64,000 bases of DNA from Thinopyrum elongatum (Eukaryota; Streptophyta; Magnoliopsida; Poales; Poaceae): NCBI GenBank assembly GCA_011799875.1, contig CM022303.1, positions 281,686,850 to 281,750,849 on the forward strand, written 5' to 3'. The position numbers were made by a program, and so were the translations under genes. Shown one piece after another: positions 22,427 to 34,355 of the stretch (the first letter of the stretch is position 1; each line of letters opens with the position of its first letter). The notes beneath the pieces were generated by a model that was given only the letters and a program-made list of their open reading frames with translations, was not told the origin of the DNA and searched no databases.

Positions 22427-25400
22427 ATGGTCTTCTTCAATGACCTCTCCAGCGGTTCCTCCGACGACGACAAATTTTACAGCACCCGGGTATGCCTCTC
22501 TTCTCTCTCTCGGGTTATGACTTGGAATGAAGGATTCTAACCCGGCGGTCGATTTGAGTCATTTCTTCCTCTTGTAGCTCCCTAGGACCATCAGTTGCAA
22601 TGAATGGAGCGGGGTGGCTGAAGATCTGCCTGCTCGTTGTCACCATCAATCTCCATGCGTGAATCTAGTTGCGTTTGAATCTGTGGACAGTGCGAGGAAG
22701 TTTCTGGCATGTGCAGAGAAGGTTAGCCCCACTTTCATTGTTACAAATTATTTGTTAGATGTGATTCAGACACTGTCACTGTGCTATGTTATTCTGGATG
22801 TTAAGACTGTGTCACAGTTTGTACCTAGTATCTAAAAATGTTTCCATCTCATCAGCGGTGGCATTAGAAAATTATTTGGTACCGCTTCACCAGTTTGTGC
22901 AGCCAACTTTGGTCCACACATCCGAGCAGCCAAGCAGTAAAATACTAAATCTTTATGGCATGAAGGAACTGGGTATCGGAGGAACTAGGTGCTCCGGAGT
23001 CCGGGTCCCTGATTTTTTCCCGCTGCATCGGCTCGCCAGTGCAGGGCACCGGTGCCAAATGTAGCAACAATTGTCTTTACACCGGTTTTGGCATACATAG
23101 TGGACGGCCTTAGTGCTATTAGTTCTATGTTACTAAATTTGTGCATGTACACACATGTTAGTATCAACTAGATGATTCCCCGCGCGTTGCTGCGGGATTG
23201 TATGGTCAAAAAATAACATTTGTGATTACGTAAAATGATAGTTTTGATGATCAAGGTACTCTTTCGGTTGGAATAATGTTATGTGTTTGGGGGAAGGGAA
23301 ACTTACTTTTCACTCTCATCTATTTAGTTATGTGTACTAACAACGGGAACATTTGGAAGTACATTATCAAAGACTTCTTCGTTACATACTTTCCAAATGC
23401 AACAGGTCTCACAACAGCAACTTCCATCGCAAATAGCTTATTTATCTATTGTTCAACAACCTCTATCCCTCCAATAATTTAGATGCATTTTCTTCATGAA
23501 GGCGGGATAAAGTGTCAGCATTCCAGGACAAATAAAAGAATCAAAGAAAAGTACAACTATATTCCTTTACATGAACATGATGTAAGGCACAAATGTAATC
23601 TAAGAGATTTTTTTTTACAATGGACCAGATATTGTGTGTTAACTTTGACTTGAAGGAGCTGCCAAAAAATATCTTGAAACTGAGAACTTGAGCCAGCAAA
23701 AGATATCCAAAGTAAATTGAAATGGGTAGGAACTTGAGAGGTGCCCATCAGCTGCTTGTAGTTTGCAATATGCAAAAAGAGAACGCATTCACTCCACTTG
23801 TTTGACCATGAGAGACCTCAATTTTTAGTATGCCCACCAAAGACACAAACCATGGTAGCAGGAGCCTTGTCGCTTTAGTAATAGTGGATGTTAGGGGACA
23901 AAGCTAATCATTAAGAATAAGGATGCGCGTAGTTATATGACAGCAATAAATGGACTACTGTTCACTTGACGTCATGCCATGGGAGGAAGAGAGATGCATC
24001 ATGTAGCAAAGTCGGGCAAGAACTCAGCCCACTTTTGTTTATTTACATTTATTCTAAGCATAGATGAATTATACAGTTAGAAAAAATACTGCCAAGAGAC
24101 AGTACATAAAAGATCATCCCTTGCCAGACCACAAGTGAGAGAGCACAAAATTATCAAGAGTGAGAGTAGTAAACAGAAAGAAATATGTTCATAGAGCTCA
24201 TGGCACTTACATTGGCAATGGCCTGTAAATGTAGGTCTGCCTAGATTTTGGTGCCAGGCCACAAGTGAAAGAGGTGCCTGCCTAGATTTTGGTGCCGATT
24301 ACCATGGAGGTCACAACAATGGGGAATGAACAAATAATTGTATATGTGAAATCAGAAAATCATTCGGAATGTCATACCTTAAAGAGGATTCTGCAATGCA
24401 GAAGGTTCACCATTGAAGAACTACATATAGGGTCGCATCATAAATCTCCTTAGCCTATTATATAGACTAAAAAGTGATGAATTATCAAATAATGTGTGCA
24501 TGATCACTTGGGTAGGTCAAGCAGCTAAATACATGGAGACAAAGATGTAACAAACCTGATCAAATGTTGCAACGGATTATGAATGTCTTACATGAACCAC
24601 TGAGAAACAACATCTAAATAGGCATTCTAGATTAGTTTTTCTAAAGGATGATCTAAAGCACCACTATGCTGAATAGGAAAACAAAAGAAACAAAAGATAC
24701 TAACATCATGTTCGCAACTACAAATATAAAAACAGGGTTGTAACTACGAAGTTTTCTTAGCGAAAAAAAACATAATTGTGTTAATAAGGGGATACCTTAT
24801 TCTTTTCATATCCCTGGCACGATCAACAGGTAGAGGCCAATATTACATTGATTAACATCTATGCAGGAGTCAACATGTTTATGTAATTTGCTGGTGTAGC
24901 GAAATGAAGTCAAGTCGGTAACAGTGAGCTAAATTTGTCTTAATAAATGTAAGAAATTGTTACCTGACAAATAATGTCTAGAACCAACAATAAAATATAC
25001 TGAGAAAATAAAGAAGATTTCATAGGTGACTGTATCATATGCACAGATAGCTAAAACGTCGATCAGATGAAGTAACTATCCAACAGAAAGCAACCATTTG
25101 AGATCATGATAAACTCGACATGGTGTAAAATGGAAAACATGAATGCACTTCTAATACTCATATCTTGTTGGGATGGCAATATAGACTCAAAGTTTGTCGG
25201 TACAGTGCCGAAACATGAGTGTTATGAAGACCAAATCCACTAAGTTCTATCTTTGATACTTTAAACGAAAGTCGTCATGTGGAAAGTTCCCAGCCAATTC
25301 AGGACAAAAAGAACGGATCTGCAATGATAGTAGAATAATCAAAATGGCATGGATCAGTAATCTATAATACAGGCAATAATGTGCTTTGAGATCAATAATG

Positions 25401-26830
25401 CAAGAGAACATTGATAATGCAAGAGGGAACGCAGATTACTGTGTATTACCTAGTCAGCATGAGGCGCAAACAACAACCTGATCATTGGAGACGATTTGAG
25501 CGATGCCACTCCACTATTTAAAGGGGGAATTTAGCACGGGCAGGGGTAGTCACCGAGAGGCGGCGGCGGCAGCGCTCCTGTGTAGTAGGGAAGTGGTGGA
25601 GGTCATCCTTGAGGAGGCGGAATCATCGAGGTGGCCGGTGTTGGGCACCTCGAGGCTGGAGGGTAGCGGCATAGTCGTAATGTGCGCGCTGCACTTCTCG
25701 GCGGCGGATCTGGCCGGTATGCCTGAATCCGTGGAGGGCTGCGCGCCTGAAGACAACTAGAGAAGTTCAATCCTTGTCTCCAGAGGTGGCAGGCAAGGGG
25801 GTTGCAGCCCAGGAGAATGCTGGAGGGATGGGTTGTGGCGAACAGCTCGGTGGTGCCTGGGTGGTGGTTGACGACGTCGCACGGGACGGTCCAGTCTGCC
25901 GCCCTTGATGCGAAATGGAAGAATAAGAGAGATGGGATACAGAAGAGTAAGAGACATGCGAAGGGATTGACCGTTGGGCTTCTCTTGGGCCTTCAGACTC
26001 ATTGGTTCAGAAGACCAAAAAGGCCTCTTTGGTTACCACAAACCACCCAATTTGTTCTGGAAAAAATGCTGACGTGGTGAGCTGCATGATCAAGACAAAT
26101 AAGAGTAATTGCTGATGTGGCAAGGTGCTGATGTGGATAGGCTGCATGTCAAGATAAATAGGATGGTGGGGATGAACTATTTAGGTATTATAGATTTGCT
26201 GTCATCCAAACAATGTCGCTATGTTGTTGCAGTTATATTTAGCTTCCTCATAAAATGTTCAATTTGTTATTTATAGTACATGACTAAGAACTTGTAGCGT
26301 TGTTGTAGTTAATTATAGCTTCTGATGTTTCAGAATTTGGTTGTTGTCTCAGTAGCAATTAATTCATTTGCACATTGATCTTTTTGAGAAGATATGTCAT
26401 AATTAACATGTTTCTTCAGTTTTTCAAAATATGTATTTGGTGATTATCTATGTTGCTAGAAACCCATTTCCCCTACAATTGTTATTGATATAGTTTTAAA
26501 TATTATAGGATGAACGGAAGTGTTCTTACCTGGAGTGGGTTGATTAAGAGTGGCCACAGTCTTTGAAGATGTGCCTAGTAAAGCTCTGGAGAATGTATGA
26601 GGAAGAGAACAGAGGTAGGCTTAGAGAAAGTGTTGTCAACGCTGAAGAATATTTGAAGATGCGGGATAAAAAGAGGAAGATGGAGAATGAGCTCGGATTT
26701 TTTTAAATTAGACTTTGCTAAGATGGTGTTGGCGAAGGAGGAGGCACTTTACCAGTTGGCCAGTGCAAAATAGGTTCTTACTGAATTGAAAGCAAAGGTG
26801 GATAAGACGAGCCTGGATGATCTCGATTAG
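22427..26830 (+). pseudogene. GRF-type zinc-finger protein gene, three exons, broken
   Basis: Exon 1 is 22427-22489 (MVFFNDLSSGSSDDD...), exon 2 is 22578-22721 and exon 3 is 26509-26830. Introns have GT...AG borders, and all three exons join in phase 0. Exon 2 plus the start of exon 3 form a GRF-like zinc finger: RCHHQSPCV (C42, H44), then FLACAEK (C66), then KCSYLEWVD (C74 and the closing aromatic motif). Exon 3 continues with a helical region (MYEEENRGRLRESVVNAEE). It is broken by TAA at 26545-26547, just after the finger, then by a frameshift near 26700 and further stops. Upstream is a pyrimidine-rich 5' UTR. Intron 2 is 3.8 kb and probably holds another TE. Many similar GRF-finger copies exist in Triticeae TE DNA, so this is probably transposon cargo. 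GRF fingers bind nucleic acid in other proteins; function here is inferred lost. Confidence 0.7.
22722..26508 (+). other. Intron 2 of the GRF remnant, with an unclassified inserted element
   Basis: No gene supported. A sharp GC-rich motif (ccccgcgcgttgctgcggg, 23178-23196) starts a stretch that appears to end near 26206 (gatgaactatttaggtatt). The last ~70 bp is closely matched by a minus-strand copy at 46319-46400, so this is a repeated TE end. Within it are short direct repeats (ctgcctagattttggtgcc twice near 24238-24297) and a GC-rich patch at 25,530-25,760 with ORFs on both strands that I cannot assign. The superfamily is undecided. Confidence 0.4.
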
Positions 26831-27165
26831 GGAAATGAATATATTGTTCTAATATTGTTCTTATGAAGGTGAACTAGCTATATGTTGTATTGTTCTGTTT
26901 TCAGGTAGCTATCGTACTGTGATGTTAAAATATATTTATGTGCCTGATACGAAATTGGCAAACAGCCGTTCGATATGAAATGTGAATTTGCGTAATACTG
27001 GAATTATTAATTGTAAACTAATAAACCTGCTAAATGGGTCATGGAACTTTGCAAATGGTTCTAGCAGTAAAAGCACTTTTGATGGATAGCCCAATGCCAT
27101 ACAGATTTCTTCATCAAATCGTGTGTGATGTAGTTGAATAAAAGCAAACGGTTAACCGAGGCAGA

Positions 27166-27197
27166 TCGTGTGTGATAGTTACACCTATCACACACGA
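27166..27197. repeat. Perfect 13-bp palindrome in the CACTA subterminal region
   Basis: TCGTGTGTGATAG, a 6-base loop (TTACAC), then CTATCACACACGA. The half-sites repeat the cgtgtgtg motif found elsewhere in the element, so this may be a paired transposase-binding site or a hairpin. Confidence 0.8.
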
Positions 27198-27211
27198 GGC
27201 TATAAATAAAA

Positions 27212-27420
27212 CTGTGTGGGATGTATATACGAACGGAAATATTTTCCCTGGATTGACTGTGTGGGATGTACATACGAACGGAAACGTTTTCCCTGGATTG
27301 ACTGTGTGGGATGTACATAAGAACGAAAACATATTCCTTAGATTGACTGTGTGGAATGTACATAACAAACGGAAACGTTTGTTTGGGACTGATTGTGTGG
27401 GATGTACTTATGACCGGAAC
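27212..27420. repeat. 45-bp subterminal tandem repeats of the CACTA end
   Basis: Units beginning (A)CTGTGTGGGATGTA start at 27212, 27257, 27302, 27347 and about 27393, giving periods of 45, 45, 45 and 46. Subterminal repeats like these are where CACTA transposases bind in En/Spm. Confidence 0.8.
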
Positions 27421-27611
27421 CGATTGGACCTATATAACCGTATTTGATCGCTCGCCGGTCGCACATGACCTCATTTTGCCGAGCGTGTGTGACCGAAGGG
27501 CCTATCCCCGATGATTTCTGGGTCGTGTGGGAAGGACCCCCCTATCGCAGTCACTCACTAGGCGACGGTTCAAAACACCGTCGCGGAAATGGGTTAAAAA
27601 CCGTTTGTATA

Positions 27612-27630
27612 GCACCTTGCTGTACCAGTG
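27612..27630 (-). repeat. CACTA-type terminal sequence (right end)
   Basis: The minus strand starts CACTGGTACAGCAAGGTGC, a CACTG variant of the CACTA terminus. Immediately beyond it (27631) the sequence becomes LTR of element A in mid-LTR, marking the exact junction. Confidence 0.75.
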
Positions 27631-28518
27631 AATGATCATGAATATAGGCATCACGTGCGTGACAAGTAGACCGACTCCTGCCTGAATCTACTACTATTAC
27701 TCCACACATCGGCCGCTGTCCAGCATGCATCTAGAATATTAAGTTCGTAAGAATGGAGTAACGCCTTAAGTAAGATGACATGATGTAGACGGATAAACTC
27801 ATGATAATCTGATCATAAATCCACAATTCATCGGATCTCAGCAAACGCACCGCAAAAGAGTATTACACTGAATAAATCTCCAAGAACATCAAGGAGAACA
27901 TTGTATTGAAGATCAAAGAGTGAGAAGAAGCCATCTAGCTACTAGCTATGGACCCGTAGGTCTGTGGTAAACTACTCACGCATCATCGGAAGGGCAGCAA
28001 GGTTAATGTAGAGGCCCTCCATGATCAAATCACCCTCCGGCAGATCACCGGAAAAGGCCCCAAGATGGGATCTCGTGGGAACAGAGGCTTGCGATGGCGG
28101 AAAAGTATTTTGGTGGACGCTTATGATGTTTGGGGAATATTTGGGAATTTATAGAGGTGGAATTACGGTTGGAGGACACCCGAGGGGCCCACAAGCCCTC
28201 AGGACGCCCCCCTAGGGCGTGCCCTAGAGGCTTGTGGCCTCCTCGGGACTCTTCTAGCCCTCTCTCCAAGTCACGTAGGTGTCTTCTGGTCCAAGAAAAA
28301 TCATCGTAAAGTTTTATTCCGTTTGGACTCCTTTTGATATTCCTTTTTCTGTAAAACTCAAAAACAAGGAAAAAATAGAAACTGGCACTGGGCTCTATGT
28401 TAATAGGTTACTCCCAAAAATAATATAAAATAGGATATTAATGCATATAAAACATCCAAAACAGATAATATAATAGCATGGAACAATAAAAAATTATAGA
28501 TATGCTGGAGACGTATCA
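27631..28518 (-). repeat. Left (3') LTR of element A, truncated
   Basis: Ends GGAGACGTATCA at 28518, the reverse of LTR start TGATACGTCTC. It lacks the segment equivalent to the first 488 bp of C's LTR, and about 220 bp is deleted near 27,798 (gataaactca joined to tgataatctg). Confidence 0.85.
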
Positions 28519-31284
28519 AGCATCCGCAAGCTTAATTCCTGCTCGTCCTCGAGTAGGTAAATGATAAAAACATAATTTTTGATGTGGAATGATACCTAAC
28601 ATATTTATCAATGCAACCTTCTTTATTGTGGCAAGAATATTCAGATCCATAAGATTCAAAACAAAAGTTTAATATTGACATAAAAACAATAATACTTCAA
28701 GCATACTAATAAAGCAATCATGTCTTCTCAAAATAACATGGCCAAAGAAAGTTATCCCTACAAAATCATATAGTCTGTCTATGCTCCGTCTTCATCACAC
28801 AAAGTATTTCATCATGCACAACCCCGATGACAAGCCAAGCAATTGTTTCATACTTTTGGTGTTCTCGAACTTTTTCAACTTTCACGCAATACATGAGCGT
28901 GAGCCATGGATATAACACTATAGGTGGAATAGAATACGGTGGTTGTGGAGAAGACAAAAAGAAGGAGAAAGTCTCACATCAACTAGGCAAATTAATGGGC
29001 TATGGAGATGCCCATCAATTGATATCGATGCAAGTGAGTAGGGATTGCCATGCAACGGATGCACTAGAGCTATAAGTGTATGAAAGCTCAAAAAGAAACT
29101 AAGTGGGTGTGCATCCAACTTGCTTGCTCACGAAGACCTAGGGCAATTTGAGGAAACCCATCATTGGAATATACAAGCCAAGTTCTATAATGAAAAATTC
29201 CCACTAGTATATGAAAGTGACAAAATAGGAGACTCTCTATCATGAAGATCATGGTGCTACTTTGAAGCACAAGTGTGAAAAAAGGATAGTAACATTGTCC
29301 CTTCTCTCATTTCTCTCATTTTTTTCTTTGGGCTTATTGGCCTCTTTTTTATTTGGGATTCTTTGGCATCTTTTATTTTTTATAAAGTTCGGATACTCAT
29401 CCCAACTTGTGAGGGAATCATAGCTTCCATCATCCTTTCCTCACATAGGGCAATGCTCTAATAATGATGATCATCACACTTCTATTTACTTACAACTCAA
29501 GAATTACAACTCGATACTAGAACAAGATATGACTCTATATGAATGCCTCCGGCGGTGTACCAGGATATGCAATGATCAAGAGTGACATGTATAAAAACTA
29601 TGAACGGTGGCACAGCCACAAATACTATGCCAACTACATGATCATGCAAAGCAATATGACAATGATGGTATGTGTCATAATAAACGGAACGGTGGAAGTT
29701 GCATGGCAATATATCTCGGAATGGCTATGGAAATACCATAATAGGTAGGTATGGTGGCTGTTTTGAGGAAGTGTATATGGTGGGTTTAATGCACCGGCGA
29801 AAGTTGTGCGGTACTAGAGAGGTTAGCAATGGTGGAAGGGTGAGAGTGCGTATAATCCATGGACTCAACATTAGTCATAAAGAACTCACATACTTATTGC
29901 AAAAAATTATTAGCCATCAAAACAAAGTACTACAGGCATGCTCCTAGGGAGATAGATTGGTAGGAAAAGACCATCGCTCGTCCCCGACCGCCACTCATAA
30001 GGAAGACAATCAAAAAATAAATCATGCTCCGACTTCATCACATAACGGTTCACCATACGTGCATGCTACGGGAATCATAAACTTTAACACAAGTATTTTT
30101 ACCAATCCACAATTACTCACTAGCATAACTCTAATATCACCATCTTTATACCTCAAAACAAATGCAAGGAATCAAACTTCTCATATATTCAATGCTCTTT
30201 ATATGAAAGTTTTATTATATCCTTCTTGGATGCCCATCATATTAGGACTAAAATCCTAACCTAAGAAAATTACCATGCTGTTTAAGACTCTCAAAATATT
30301 ATAAGTGAAGCATGAGAGTTCATCAATTTCTATAAATAAAGCCACCGACGTGCTCTAAAAAGATATAAGTGAAGCACTAGAGCAAACTGCCTAGCTCAAA
30401 AGATATAAGTGAAGCACATAGAGTATTCTAATAAATTCATGATTAATGTGTGTCCCTCTCAAAAGGTGTGTACAGCAAGGATGATTGTGGCAAACTAAAA
30501 AGCAAATACCCATATCATACAAGACGCTCCAAGCAAAACACATATCATGTGGTGAATAAAAATATAGCCTCAAGTAAATTTACCGATGGATTGAAGACGA
30601 AAGAGGGGATGCCATCCGGGGCATCCCCAAGCTTAGATGCTTGTTTGTCCTTGAATATTACCTTGGGGTTCCTTGGGAATCCCCAAGCTTAGGCTCTTGA
30701 CACTCCTTATTCCGTTGTCCATCAAATCTTTACCCAAAACTTGAAAACTTCACAATACAAAACTCAACAGAAAACTCATAAGATCCGTTAGTATAATAAA
30801 ATAAATCACCACTTTTGGTACTGTTGTGAACTCATTCTAAATTTATATTGCTGTTATATCTACCGTATTCCAACTTCTCCATGGTTCATACCCCCCGATA
30901 CTACCCATAGATTCATCAAAATAAGCAAACAACACATAGAAAACAGAATCTGCCAAAAACAGAATAGTCTGTAGTAATCTGGAAATTTCGTATACTTACG
31001 TAACTCCAAAAATTCTAAAAAATTAGGATAATCTGTTAAATTTGTATATAAATCTTTTGTAAAAAATTCAGATCAAAATCACGTCTCTGTTATTTTCTAA
31101 AATTCTTCTAATGAGCGCAAAAGTTTCTGTTTTTCAGCAAGATCAAATCAACTATCACCGTAGACCATCCCAAAGGTCTTACTTGGCTCAAACACTAATT
31201 AAAACACCAAAACATAATTACTACAGAGGTAATAATGTATAATTATTGAAAAACAGAACCAAAAACAAAAAAACAAAAAAAAAA
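28519..31284 (-). other. Internal 3' untranslated region of element A
   Basis: No convincing gene. It begins with the polypurine-like AATTAAGCTTGCGGATGCT (minus strand, next to the LTR). It contains the motif AGATATAAGTGAAGCA and a variant three times (about 30299, 30361, 30401), and a perfect 9-bp-stem hairpin at 30605-30628. The hairpin adjoins a second polypurine-like CTAAGCTTGGGGATGC. The same modules occur in B and C. Short ORFs here are chance. Confidence 0.65.
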
Positions 31285-31370
31285 ATTGGGTTGCCTCTCA
31301 ACAAGCGCTATTGTTTAACGCCCCTAGCTAGGCATAAAACATAGATCTAGGTATTGTCATCTTTGGTATG

Positions 31371-32180
31371 CTAATCTTCAATTGCACATTTATAAACCCT
31401 AGGAGATTCTTTGGGTTTATTGATAATCATAGTCCTAGGTAAGAAATCAAGAAATTCACTTCTAACAATTGGTTCCTTAATGATATTGACAAAGCTGGCG
31501 TAAATACTTATCATCTTAAGATCTTCGTTTCCTTTACTAGATGATTCACCCTTATTTTTAGGAACAAAAATAAACTTAGTAGCCTTAGCAGAAGGAAATT
31601 TTGGAGTAGTTTTAACAACGGCAAAAGCGGAACCCAAGTTGGTAATAATGTCTTCTAACTTATCAATTCTAGTAGAATCTTGATCTATTTTCTCATTAAC
31701 CATAGGTTCCTTTTCCTTTAGATTCTTTAAAGTGGTTCCTACCTTCGATCCAATTTGAGTGATGTGATTATGGATATTTTTCTCCAAATTTTCAATAAGC
31801 TCTACGGTAGAAATTTTATTCTCAATAATATCAAGCCTTTGCATCACATGTTCCAAAGTTAAAACTGTTTCATTAGCCATGAGTGGAGGTGAACCTACCA
31901 AATCTATCATAGCATTGTAAGCGTCCAAAGTATGGCTTCCCAAAAAATTACCCCCAGTAATGGTGTCTAGCACATATCTATACCAAGTAGTAACACCCAC
32001 ATAAAAATTACGGAGGAGAATGGTAGTAGATTGCTTACGAGTAGATCTATTTTGAGCACTGAGAATTCTATACCAAGCATCTTTTAGATTTTCTCCCTCC
32101 CTTTGTTTAAAATTGAGAACCTCACTTTCAGGGGTACTAACAATGGTAGGAGGACTAGTTATGATAGCAAAACAAGAGAT
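31371..32180 (-). pseudogene. gag-like ORF of element A, start codon lost
   Basis: An open frame of 269 codons ends at 31371. It has no ATG in the N-terminal part: the place where a start would be expected reads TTTTGCTATC, and a TAG lies just upstream at 32183-32181. The N-terminal half has plant gag features (FKQREGENLKDAWYRIL, then LLRNFYVGV and TITGGNFL). The C-terminal half is coiled-coil-like (residues about 110-190). No zinc knuckle or protease follows; the frame ends just before the conserved ATTGGGTTGCC box at 31285-31333. Probably a structural protein of a non-autonomous element. Confidence 0.7.
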
Positions 32181-32372
32181 CTAGCACACAAGATAACGAA
32201 AAGCAAACAAAAAGACGAACGAAAGAAGAGCGAATAAAAAGGCAAATATTTTTGTGTTTTTCTGAAAACGTTTTAGAAGTGGGGGAGAGGAAAATGAGAG
32301 GCAAATGGCAAATAATGTAAGTGCAACAGATAAGAGTTTATGATAGGTATATGGTAGGCTTGATGTAGAACC

Positions 32373-32390
32373 TCCCCGACAACAGCGCCA
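32373..32390 (-). other. Primer-binding site of element A (tRNA-Asp type, decayed)
   Basis: Plus strand TCCCCGACAACAGCGCCA: two mismatches from the site in C and D, which is complementary to the 3' end of plant tRNA-Asp. It lies 11 bp inside the right LTR. Confidence 0.75.
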
Positions 32391-32401
32391 GAAATTCTTG
32401 T

Positions 32402-33686
32402 TGCTACTTCTTGAGCTTGCGTTGATTTTTCCCTTGAAGAGGAAAGGGTGATGCATCAAAGTAGAGATAAGTATTTCCCTCAGTTAAGAACCAAGGTATC
32501 AATCTAGTAGGATGCACAAGCAAGTCTCCAATCTATGCACATGCACAAACTAACGAACACTTGCACACAACGTGAAAAAGGGGTTGTTAATCCCTTCACG
32601 GTCACGAACAAGAGTGAGATCTAAAAGAGATAGGTATAAAAGATAAATAAAAGAGCAAACTAAAGTAAATATAAATAAATTGTAGCAAGGTATTTTGGGG
32701 TTTTTTGGTTTATAGATCTGAAAATATATGATGGAAAATAGACCCGGGGGCCATAGGTTTCACTAGAGGCTTCTCTCTTGAAAGAAAGCAGACGGTGGGT
32801 AAACAAATTATTGTTGAGCAATTGATAGAAAAGCGCAAAGTTATGACGATATCTAAGGCAATGATCATGAATATAGGCATCACGTCCATGACAAGTAGAC
32901 CGACTCCTGCCTACAACTACTACTATTACTCCACACATCGACCGCTATCCAGCATGCATCTAGAGTATTAAGTTCATAAGGACGGAGTAACGCCTTAAGT
33001 AAGATGACATGATGCAGAGGGATAAAATCAAGCAATATGATATAAACCCCATCTTTTTATCCTTGATGGCAACAATACAATACGTGCCTCGCTACCCCTT
33101 CTGTCACTGGGTGAGGACACCGCAAGATTGAACCCAAAACTAAGCATCTCTCCCATTGCAAGAAAAACCAATCTAGTTGACCAAACCAAACCGATAGTTC
33201 GAAGAGAAATACAAAGATATCTTAATCATGCATAAAAGAGTTCACAGAAGACTCAAATAATATTCATAGATAATCTGATCATAAATCTACAATTCATCGA
33301 AACTCAACAAACGCACTGCAAAAGAGTATTACATCGAATAGATCTCCAAGAACATCGAGGAGAACATTGTATTGAAGATCAAAGAGAGAGAAGAAGCCAT
33401 CTAGCTACTAGCTATGGACCCGTAGGTCTGTGGTAAACTACTCACGCATCATCGGAAGGGCAGCAAGGTTGATGTAGAGGCCCTCCGTGATCGAATCCCG
33501 CTCCGGCAGATCACCGAAAAAGGCCCCAAGATGGGATCTCACGGGAACAGAGGCTTGCGGCGGCGGAAAAGTTTTTTGGTGGACGCTTCTGATGTTTGGT
33601 TAATATTTGGGAATTTATAAAGGTGGAATTAGGGTTGGAGGACACCCGAGGGGCCCACAAGCCCTCAGGGCACCCCCCCCAGGGCA
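32402..33686 (-). repeat. Right (5') LTR of element A, first part
   Basis: Starts TGCTACTTCTTGAGC on the plus strand and runs until element B interrupts it after AGGGCA. The remainder is at 45170-45465. Confidence 0.9.
33682..33686. repeat. Target-site duplication of element B (left copy GGGCA)
   Basis: GGGCA precedes B and is repeated at 45165-45169 immediately after it. Removing B and one copy restores a continuous A LTR. Confidence 0.9.
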
Positions 33687-34355
33687 TGCTACTTCTTGAG
33701 CTTGCGTTGATTTTTCCCTTGAAGAGGAAAGGGTGATGCAGCAAAGTAGAGATAAGTATTTCCCTCAGTCAAGAACCAAGGTATTAATCCAGTAGGAGGC
33801 ACAAGCAAGTCTCCAATCTATGCACCTACACAAACTAACAAACACTTGCACTCAACGCGAAAAAGGGGTTGTCAATCCCTTCACGGTCTCGAACAAGAGT
33901 GAGATCTAATAGAGATATGTATAAAAGATAAATAAAAAGGCAAACTAAAATAAATCTAAATAAATTGCAGCAAGGTATTTTTGGGTTTTTTGGTTTATAG
34001 ATCTGAAAATATATGATGGAAAATAGACCCGGGGGTCATAGGTTTCACTAGAGGCTTCTCTCTTGAAGATAGCATACAGTGGGTGAACAAATTACTGTTG
34101 AGTAATTGATAGAAAAGCGCAAAGTTATGATGATATCTAAGGCAATGATCATGAATATAGGCATCACGTCCGTGACAAGTAGACCGACTCCTTCCTGCAT
34201 CTACTAATATTACTCCACAAATCGACCGACTCCTGCTTGCATCTAGAGTATTAAGTTCATAAGAACAAAGCAACGCTTTAAGTAAGATGACATGATGTAG
34301 AGGGATAAACTCAAGCAATATGATGAAAACCCCATCTTTTTATCCTCGATGGCAA
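33687..34355 (-). repeat. Left (3') LTR of element B, first part
   Basis: TGCTACTTCTTGAGC start on the plus strand. Interrupted after GATGGCAA by element C; resumes at 39503. Confidence 0.9.
34351..34355. repeat. Target-site duplication of element C (left copy GGCAA)
   Basis: GGCAA is repeated at 39498-39502 immediately after C. The LTR phrase GATGGCAACAATACAATACG is restored when C is removed. Confidence 0.9.

Larger units (their letters stand above)
2412..27630. mobile_element. CACTA-like DNA transposon region with cargo (left end not seen)
   Basis: The right end is visible: on the minus strand the element begins CACTGGTACAGCAAGGTGC (27630-27612), followed inward by repeated 45-bp units and short cgtgtgtg/cacacacg motifs, as in the subterminal regions of CACTA (En/Spm) elements. 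The same motif type (ttcgtgtgtgaa) occurs near 3867-3879, tying the left part to it. Inside lie an unknown gene on each strand, a 505-bp satellite array and a broken GRF-zinc-finger gene; Gypsy element F interrupts it at 8081-22162. No transposase and no matching left terminus were found. The region could therefore be the right part of a larger element, or a patchwork in which only the right few kb is truly CACTA. Start coordinate is provisional. Confidence 0.5.
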
